Origin: Asterias amurensis
Lineage: Eukaryota > Echinodermata > Asteroidea > Forcipulatida > Asteriidae
NCBI RefSeq assembly: GCF_032118995.1
Contig: NC_092648.1
Location: forward strand, 18,256,450 to 18,320,449
Direction: 5' to 3'
DNA length: 64,000 bases
In this document: positions 1-11,600 of the stretch, in pieces
Layout of the letters: each line of letters begins with the position of its first letter
Numbering within the stretch: the first letter of the stretch is position 1
Program-made: the position numbers and the translations under genes
Notes under the pieces: model-generated
Told to the model about the DNA's origin: nothing
What the model saw: the letters and a program-made list of their open reading frames with translations, nothing else
The model's database searches: none

Positions 1-231
1 ATGCATTTTATAACAAGCCGTTACAAACGCTTTTCAAAGCACAACTCGACTGATCCAAGGCAACGTGTTCTTTAAAAAACTAAACTTAATCCAGAACGCG
101 ATATTTAACGTCAATCTTCAACTTACAGACAGTAATAACTTAATTACCACAAGTACATAGAAAAACAAGTCCACTAAATACAATTTTGAAAATCCCTGAT
201 TACAACTTCTGTAAATTGCTAGTACAGAAGG

Positions 232-354
232 TTTATTAGTCTATTTCGACCCAGGATTGATTACAATTGGTTTGGTCCACGTTCTTAAAAAATGAGTAAA
301 GGGCTTATCTAAATATTTATGTAGCTATAAAATATCTCTGCAAAGGGCTTTATT
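232..354 (-). terminator. Candidate H3.3 polyadenylation signals
   Basis: Two minus-strand AATAAA hexamers lie at 349-354 and 232-237, about 650 and 770 bases past the H3.3 stop codon. The stretch 1-1001 shows no other coding potential and is best read as H3.3 3' UTR plus downstream flank. No transcript evidence is available, so the true cleavage site is open. Confidence 0.4.
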
Positions 355-1001
355 AGAAGTATAGTCTGATTTTTTCATGTACAAAGACCTGCGATGTAAC
401 CATTCACAATGATAACTTCAGTGAAATGAAGAAAATGAAGCTCACACGAATTAAACAAACATTTGCTGAAGTTTTTCAAACATTTCCTATTTTGTTTGGA
501 TAAATAAAGGGTATTAGGTCAGCTAATTACAAGCAGATGTTGACAAAATTTAGGTGTTTAAACATACATCAATAGTTTAAAAAACAGTGTATCTTAAGTG
601 TTCACAGCCATGGCTTAGATAATGTGAAATATGTCGAGTCAGATCAACAGGGGTGTTACTAATTTTCTGGAAGCATTTACTCTTAAACTGTTTTTTTTTC
701 AAAGAATGTTCCAAGAAAGGTTATTACTCTGACACAAACATACTCAGATTAGTACAGTTATATTTCACATTATTTAAGACATAATCTTGGTTGAGGCTAA
801 AGAAGAATCTTAAAACTACCAAACACTTACAAAGATAAGAAAGAAAGTACATGTACATTTTATCATTAATAAGAAGGGGGAAAACAACACAATAACACCA
901 CACACATTTAAACTTGTAAAAATACTCTATCAGTTTGGCAAGGCTAAGAAAATTGCCGAGGAATTATTATAAAGAGACGACTGCTCTCTGGGAGTTGCTG
1001 C

Positions 1002-2950
<1,949 letters not shown>

Positions 2951-2962
2951 TTAGTTTCTCTG

Positions 2963-4956
2963 TGGAATAAGAATGTAACCATATTAAAATTATTTACATT
3001 TTTATAGCAGTTAATCCAATCCTACATTTAACCTTGATATTTGAAATCATTCAACTGTGTCCAGTAAATTTCACAACATGTCGTATTTAATTGCAGGCTG
3101 GCAAAGTGCATTCTATCATTTCATAGTTGAATTGAATGGTCATTAAGTGTAGTCATGTGGTGTGCGCTTCCGAGCACAAAGCAAAACACCAAACCATGTA
3201 CTAACCATCAAGCATTTGAAGTGAGACCACTTAAACAGTAGCCTATAACCACAAATGCATTCACTGTGTCCACACAGTAAATAAAATCAATTAAAAATTT
3301 TGCTTTTCGTAGGACTTGAGTATGAACATCAACAACTTTGAAAATGTCCCCAAAATGTTAAAAGTCAAACCAGTGTACACCAGAGTCAGACTAATCCATG
3401 TACAATACAATAAAAAATATCAACTTACATGTCACTAGGCAAGCATCTTAAAATACAAAAGTTTGTACAGTTTTTTTCAGAACAGCGGTATGGACTCAGC
3501 AGTATATATGTAACAGTTAATCAAGAGTCAGGATCTACACAATAACAAGCACACAATGAAATGATGATGTTTATGTAGTGTACAACTACTACATCCTAGC
3601 TGGAGATCCTGATAGTAGCGTGTGTCAAGGAAGGACGTACATCCTGTGGTTTAGTTGTCATGACTTTATCATCAGCACGTTTTAATCAGCACCGGAAGAA
3701 ACACTATTCACTATGACTATTATGAGGAACAATATCAATGAAAAGTGTAATTACTATTAAAAAAATAGCTTTACTTAGTTCATGAATACAATAGACCTTT
3801 CGCATATGGACATTGTTCATTGGCCAGTCCTACGCCGCACGAAAAAATCTGTACGACCGTCAGGAAGAATACGGTTTCATCACAACTTGGACTATGACAA
3901 ACTGAAAGTGATTGTGTCCACATCATTGAGTTTCTCCAATCAAGACATTATTTACATTTGACAATATTGAAGTATTGTTTAGAGAAAGACTCTGCTAGGG
4001 TCAAAACGTCAGGCCATTAAGTACTGTTTCATTAAGGTCCTGGATAACTTTCCGTAAGGCGCCACCACTTTTCCACTCATTTTTACAAAAAGGGATATCT
4101 CATTGAGCTGAACTAGATACTATATTATTCCATATCAAATGAAAAAGTGGTGGCGCCATACAGAAACTTTTCTAAGGACCTTTTTGGTTGGTAAGCAATT
4201 TACAAATGGGTAAGTCCTTCGTATTTTCTTAATATTTATACATAAATAAATTTAAAATAAATAAATAAATAAATAAGAGTAGTCTAATAAGTAATAGACA
4301 AATGCTCCATTAAAAATTAAAAATGATTGACAAAAAAATTGTCATAATAATATACTCTGCATGTTTTTCAATGAATGAAGGAAATTTAAAACAATTGTTC
4401 AATTAGTTGGTTTAGTTAGTACTTAGTTAGGGCTAGTAGTACGTATAGTATTGTTTTGTAACGTATCATCATCTGAAAAATTGAGAATCTGAAAAATTGA
4501 GAATCAATATTTTTTTAAATAAAAAATAATCATGATATTATAATAAATTAAAATAAAATAAACAAATAACATATGAAAAAAACCCAATACAATTGTTAAA
4601 ATTTAACAACAATTGTATTGTTTTTAAACTTATATCAATCAACATTCTAATAAAAACCATCTTTCTTTGTGGTGCACAGTAAAAAAAAGACACGTAATTG
4701 CGCAATGCTATACTGAAAAGCGAAATATTAAAAGTATAACAACAATAAAGTGTTGTAACGCATTGTATGCACGCACTTTAACCTCTGGAAAAAGGAAACA
4801 CACAACGTAAAATTGTTCCTAGTTTTTACGATTATTTCCAAAGATATTGATAACAACAAATAACTCACAGTCATCTAGATGTAATATTCAAAACAATTCA
4901 AGAACAAATTCCGGAAAAAGTGAATGGAAAAAATGAGAAAACGTGGTCATATTTAC
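2963..4956. other. Presumed H3.3 5' UTR intron, no gene seen
   Basis: This AT-rich stretch lies between the H3.3 acceptor and the candidate first exon. It contains a palindromic MITE at 4034-4183 and short homopolymer and (AATA)n runs near 4255-4275. I see no open frame with recognisable similarity on either strand. Confidence 0.5.
4034..4183. repeat. Palindromic MITE, 'GGCGCCACCACTTTTTC' family
   Basis: The ends AAGGTCC(T) and (A)GGACCTT are complementary. Inside, GGCGCCACCACTTTT is mirrored by AAAAAGTGGTGGCGCC, around a centre with AAAAAGGGATATCTCATTGA. The same family is present at 47612-47755 and, as a nested double copy, at 53083-53288. This is a non-autonomous element of about 150 bp. 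Confidence 0.8.
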
Positions 4957-5008
4957 CTTCCTTTTTAACAGATTTCTGTACGTAGTTTTCAACACAATAA
5001 TATTTATA
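4957..5008 (-). promoter_or_regulatory. Candidate H3.3 TATA box and non-coding first exon
   Basis: Reading the minus strand, TATAAATA occurs at 5008-5001, and a good donor (AAGGAAG then GTAAAT) occurs at 4957/4956. Transcription starting about 30 bases below the TATA box would give a very short non-coding first exon ending at 4957, spliced to the acceptor just upstream of the H3.3 ATG. Vertebrate H3.3 genes also have a spliced 5' UTR. The assignment rests only on motif spacing and is weak. Confidence 0.3.
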
Positions 5009-5508
5009 GCCGTGGGTATTTTTCTTCTTCTTCTCTAATCATTTGCTACATACCCTCTTTCAACAAACTTCATAAATACAGTATTTTGTTTTAAATTTAA
5101 TAGATAAGTAAGTGTTAATATTTAAAATGCATATATACTTTTTACACATTTTATGTTTTTCTGTTTCTAAAAAAATATAATTTGTTTAATTTAAATATTT
5201 ATACTAAATTAATTATGTTTCAAATAGTTAAAATTATCTGAATTGAGGTGAATGACCCCTTTGAATAATAAGCTGCAGATGTCACGCATTAATAAATGCA
5301 CTAAAGCTTCACCAATTAAATTTGTGAACTAGTACTCAATTCTCTCTGCTCAGCCCTGCTCTCTATTATGTGTCTGTTAAATTTCCAGTAATGTCCAGAA
5401 CAAAACCATAGATAAAGAAGAAGCAGAGAGTATTTATAATCAGTCGTCTCGAAGCTCATTGCACCCGGCCCCCTCTCCACCCCGCCCACCACACGCGCAC
5501 CACCGAAA

Positions 5509-5524
5509 CCCCCCCCCCCCCCCC
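5509..5524. repeat. C16 homopolymer in the ZFYVE19 promoter/5' UTR
   Basis: An uninterrupted run of 16 C lies about 115 bp before the ZFYVE19 ATG, inside a C-rich tract (5459-5530). Such runs are often polymorphic in length and misread during sequencing. Confidence 0.9.
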
Positions 5525-5637
5525 ACCACCAATCATGGGACGTTTAATTGCGGCCAACAGAGGGCGGCAGATAATAACAACCCCGCAGGCCAAAATAGAT
5601 GTGACTGGTTAAAAAAATATAATTATTTGAGAATACA

Positions 5638-8600
5638 ATGAGTGGACATTGCTTCAGCTGTACCGACAAGTTTGGAATATTTAAGAGAGAGGTACGTAAA
5701 ATATTTACATTTCAGGTTTTCATCAAATAACAAACCTGTTTCGTTGGAGTGTTGGTTAAAAATGTCACTCATGCCTGTTGATTCGTGTGAAGCTGTGGCC
5801 TTGTGTTGTGTGGGTGTGGTACTGGTAGGCCTACTTGGTTACTGGTCATGCTGGTAGCTAGTAGTGTGATGTGTACTGTGTCACTCCATGGAGTCTTGCT
5901 CCATGGTCAATCCATAACCCCTTTTTTGACCCTTTTTTATGTCAAGATTTCGCAAAAAAGTGGTACAGCGCCCAAGTTACCAATGGTTACTGGGTCTGGT
6001 CAAACCGTCAACTGTGAATAACATTGAGAGTTAAGCATCCATCATGTCATGTCGACAACTCGCCCGTCGTCAGACAACTCGTCCGTTCGGACAACTCGAC
6101 GGTTCAGACAACTCGACGGTTCGGACAACTCGACGGTTCGGACAACTCAACGGATAATTTATTCAACTGTCAGACAACTCGACTTGGGGTCAAGACAAGT
6201 CGACGGATGGCCGTGCGTGACGGGGGCTCAGCGCGGGGCGGGAGGGGTAAATAGCGGCCTGGGGGGTGGGGATGTACTGACTAGCGACATGGCAATGATG
6301 CAAGGGTGTGCAAGGGCGTTCCCCGGGGGAGGGGGTTTATTATGGTGGGTGGGTTTATATCCGGGCAATTTTTTTTAATTTTTTTTTTTTTACCAATACC
6401 CCGCGGCATTTTCATTGTTGTACCATAGAGCAATGATCGAGTTGTTATTGTTGTTGGTAACAAAGTAAATAAAAGTAAATCTTCTAATAATAGAGTTTTA
6501 TATTATAATGTTTTAATTGGGTTTTTTTTAAACCTTTTATTTTGAATAAATTGAAGACAATTGCTAGCTGGCTACACATAGAGTCATACTCGTAGTCTGT
6601 TTTTTACACAAAGTCTCGAGATAGTCACTAACAGATGTTTCTGCAAGTAAATGGCTTCACTGGAACACCACACTTCTTGTGATTAATAATAATTGATAAA
6701 TAATTATGATCAATATTATAGAATTGCAGGAATTATACAGGAAAGTTTGTGTAAACATGACAGTGAGTAACGGAGGTCGGCCGCTCAACCGTCCACTTGT
6801 CTTGGCCATCCGTCGAGTTGTCTCAAAGTCGAGTTGTCTCAAAGTCGAGTTGTCTGAACCGTCGAGTTGTCTGAACTGTCGAGTTGTCCGAACGGACGAG
6901 TTGTCTAACGTTCACAAATTCCATCCATGGTATTAAGGTCGACTGTGTGTGTCAACTGTCATCAGCGCAGTGTCAGCTGGGGGCCAAATTTCACAGAGCT
7001 GCTTAGCACAAAAACTTGCTTAGCATGAAATTTCTTCCTTGACAAAATGTCTGTTTGTTGGATACTATGATATTGCTATTTACTGGTCATGCTGGTAGGC
7101 CTAGTGGTGGTATTCACAAATTCCATCCATGGTAAGGACGACTGTGTGTGTCAACTGTCATCAGCGCAGTGTCAGCAGGGGGCCCAATTTCATAGAGCTG
7201 CTTAGCATGAAATTTCTTCCTTGACCAAATGTCTGTTTGTTGCATACTATGATATAGCTAGTTACTGGTCATGCTGGTAGGCCTAGTGGTGGTATTCAGC
7301 TGTTGTTTGCAAATCCTAAAATTACGTGAAAAGTTGGTTGGTAATCCTGTTTTTATCAAGACAAAAATTACATGCTAAGCAAATTTTTGTGCTTCACAGC
7401 TCTATGAAGTGTCTTTGTTTCTACCTCCATGGTCTCACCGCTCACCACAAACCCAACTAAAGACAAATCCCATCGACTATCAGAGTATAACAATTATTAT
7501 TATTAACAAAGCAACACAGACAGTTAATAAAACAAACCAGCAACAAAACACAGACAGCAGAGTGTATTATTTTATAGAAACTTGAGCTTGAAGTTTACCA
7601 TATAATTTGATTTTTAATTGTATTGACTGAATAATGTAAACATTGAAAAAACATAAAAACAAAACATGTTAAAACCAATATATTTCTTTATTTGTAAGAG
7701 TGACCAGAGTACATGTACTAAGAGGAATACCAAGCTGAGAAAGATTCTAAGAACATTTGGAGGTGGTGTTTTGTTTTGTTTGTGATCAACTTTTATTTTG
7801 TATTTGTGTGTGTGCTGACACCACATGGCTCACACAGCCCTAGACAGCCCTATACGAACGGAGTCCGTGATTTGGGCTAAAGAGCATGAAGAGACCCATT
7901 ATGTAATTAAGTAAATTCTCAAATATGAAAAGAGAAGTATTTTAGTTTTTGAGCTAATTTGTTTTGTCTTTTTGGCTGTTTCTTTTATAATTTAGCATGG
8001 CTGCAAGAGCTGTGGTTATGCCTTCTGCAGTAAGTGTGTGAGTAACTCAATAGTGCTGCCAAACCAAGGCACGAAGGAGCAACATGTGTGCAACAAGTGC
8101 TACCAGCGGCTCACAGCCCCACCTGTTACAAGCACGGACCAGGGGAAAAACAAGCACATGATGGAACCACCTGAAAATTTTAAGAAGTATGAATTGAGGA
8201 TGAAGACCCGATCATAAAAATTCATACTTTTTTTTGGGACTTGCAATCATAGCGATGTGTGTTTAAATCTATCAACTGTCAAATCTATCAAATCTATGGT
8301 AACTATGAAGTTTTGTCATCTAATGATCTATTGTCATCTATTTACTGAATCACAGTTAAAGAACTTATGCAATTCATAGTGTAAAACTTGAGCCATGACT
8401 ACACAGTTCTCTTTCATGTTATAAATGAATCGCATACATATTTTAAAAACCTTTAAACTTACTTTTCATACTTTATTCACCATGCAAGGAGGATAGCCGT
8501 CCTTGCTTCCAAGAACCAAACGGGAACACAGGCTTCAGCTACCTCAACATCTTCCTCTGTGAGTTCAAGAAAGAGGGGTCTTGTTAGATCACAGGACGTG

Positions 8601-11600
8601 GACATAGCCGAAAGACTAGAGAGACTCAAAGAAGACAGGAAAAAAGCAAGAGGTAAAAACAAAATATTCTTCTGCTTTCTGATTACAAGACATTTCAAAT
8701 AGGAAAGGTTGGAAGGAAAATTTCTTTATTGCACTTGTTTAGGTTTGGTTATAAATGAAAACAATACTGTCATGTAGAATCAATACTTTCTTCAAACTTT
8801 TTCACATTCAGTATTTTCAATATTCATCCTGGTTTTTACCCATATACTGTGTGTCAGCACTGTACACTCATTACCTACCCGAGTTCTGTGGAAAAAAAAT
8901 CACAGGCATATTACTCGGGTGGGATTCGAACCCACGACCCCTGCAACCCCAGAGCAGTGTCACACCAACCAGACCACCGAGATTGCCTGGTGGCTAGAGG
9001 CAGTTCGAATCCTATGTTTTAGCAGCGGGCACTGCAAACGACTTAAAAGACGCCAAATTTGCATCAGGGATAAAGAATATGTATCCTATTTTTTTACCCA
9101 TATATACCATTGATGTGTGTCAGTATTTTCAAGTTACACATGTATTTGTTTGTTTATCTTTTCAAGGTCGTACTCTATCAACCGAAGAGATAGAGGATAG
9201 ACTGCAAAGGTTGAAAGGAAATGACCCTCATTCTGCATCAAGCACTGCTTCTTCATCAGTACCAGTAAGTGAGACTGCAGGACTTGCAAATACAAGGTTG
9301 AGGGTTCGATCCCCCAAGGCGCCCGCTGATTTCACAATGTCAAGAATAAGTATTGTCGTCTAGTTACTGAAAAACTATGTTTATATTTGTGCAATTCATG
9401 GCCATAGACGTTTAACCAATGTTCGTATGAGAGAAATTGGCTGTTTTCAGCTTGCCATTTGTACCCACTTGATGAGTTCCCTTGACGGAAAAGATCGTAA
9501 CAAACAAACAATTCATGAGCCCAAAGTATGTCTGTTTGAAAAATGATATAATGTGGTAAATGCACCCACACCATACAGTTATCTGCACAGTGGTGCCACC
9601 ATACATAACATGTGTAGCATGGTTTTATGTGTTTGGTCAACTTACTATATCGATAGCAACAATAGTAGGCAGGTTAATTTTTGCAAACAGATAAGTATCT
9701 TCATTTCACTTTACAGCCCCATCAAGCTCCCGATCAGCGCACACAGTTTGAGCAAACCAAAGACTTGATGGAGCAGATGAAGGAAGAGGCAGCCATAGAT
9801 GCTAAGAGGGAAGGCATGGAAATATCAGGTAGATATTTATAGGTATAGAAGTAAAAGTACAACCCGAACAACATTACTACTTTGAAAGGTCACTGAATAA
9901 AACAAGTACTAGTGTATGTGTACATCTGTAATGCTGTATGTAGGGCATCTGGCACCAAACTATTAAAGGCAAACAGGTATTAAAATATCGGTTTGAATGA
10001 ATGATTTTAAAGTCACCTGGAAGTGGTATTTTTTCAAAATAAAGCTTTTGTCACTAATATATGTGTTTTGATGAGTGGAATGTGAATAAACAGTTAACTA
10101 AGGTTTTAAAAAATCAGTTATTATGTTATTTACAAATTTAAGAGTAGACCCCGACCCGAGAGGGCGCTGTTCGTGACGTCAATCGAGGCAGACTTTGCCT
10201 GTAATGCGTAGAGTAAACACAATTGCAACGTACATGTACGGACCAAGTCGTGAGTTTGTACGTTTCAAAAAAAGATTTTTTTGGGGTTTTTTCCTGCAAT
10301 TCCGACCACATGTATTGCTGCTGAATGCAGAAAAACACTTTTTGAAACGTACCAACTCACGACTTGGATGTACATGTACTTTGCACGTGTGTTTACTATA
10401 CGCATTGCAGGCAAAGTCTGCCTCGATTGACGTCACAAAAGGGATAGGCGGAGTCAGCCCCCCAAACAACTCTATATATTTTTAAACATATAAATCGTGA
10501 CAAAAAATTACTCAAAAAATTGTTTTATTGTTCGTAAGCATATACTCTTATGTTTGAAAGAAAAAAATATATATTTCCAGGTGACTTTAAATATTGTAAT
10601 GGCAAGCCTGGAATTACTGTGATACCACACATACCATGGTCTTTGTTGCCCTGGTCTTGGCCTTGATGCCCCTTCTTCATGATCAGATCAACTTCCATGA
10701 TCAGATAAGGTTGGCTCAGTGATTTTTTTTCCTGTGTGGATTGGGTTTTCAGCCCCAACTTATGTTATTGTCGCATATTGTGCTAAATATTGGATGTGTA
10801 ATAAATAACAAAAATTACTAAAATAAGTCTCCTTGATGTCCATCTAAAGGACACAGAATTAGTGCGGCAACTGAGACATGAACCCATACTCTGACACCAT
10901 CAGAGCTTAATTCTGCCCTTTTCTTTCCCTTTCTATGATGCAATGCAAACAGAGGAATCTGCAGGTGGTGGAGGAATGAGCAGTGAGCAACATTTTGAAG
11001 AGGAGATGATGAAGCTGATGCAAGACGCCCAGGAGGAGTTGAAGAAAGGCGAGGAGGGTTTGAAACGAGATGCAGAGTTAGCAGTGAGACTCGCCAAACT
11101 CAACACTAAAACGTCAGGTAAAAGTATAAAATTATAACAAATTACTGTAATTTTATTACTTAAATATTATATTGAAAGCAAGTGATAGTTCAAGACATTT
11201 TAAAGGATTGTGAATTTGGAAAGAAACAAATTATGAGTTTAACTTTTGCTATAAAGTTTTAACCAGATTCCAGAGCCATGTATTGAGAGGGTTGTGAAAA
11301 CTTGCTTGCTATTAGAAGCTACTTTGCCTGATAAAATACTCAATTGCGAATACAGGCAGAGTGCCAGAGTATTCTGCCAATTGTGTTGTGCTGCATCCAA
11401 CAACCTCATTACCAAAGAAAACTGGTCCCTTAACGATACAACTCTCTCAGTACACAGCTCTGTCCAGTTGAGTAACAATCTTGCAGAGAAAATGTCTTGA
11501 CTGAAATACATTCAAGTTAGCATTTGAAGGCCCACCAAATTTACTGTTGTTCATTTTGCAAGGAAAGTTAAAATTTTGATTAATGAACGTCACCTGACCT

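Noticed and set aside
6054-6213. CRISPR-like array of 17-bp repeats
   Set aside because: Units are contiguous with no unique spacers, and the array is mirrored at 6807-6906. This is a eukaryotic window and the arrays are element termini.
8755-9113. Open frames containing [11 protein letters not shown] and similar
   Set aside because: This peptide is the usual translation of a tRNA-SINE B-box region, so it is repeat sequence and not a gene.
10179-10485. Overlapping open frames of 96 codons on both strands
   Set aside because: They mirror each other because the sequence is a long palindrome (MITE). No similarity to known proteins is visible.
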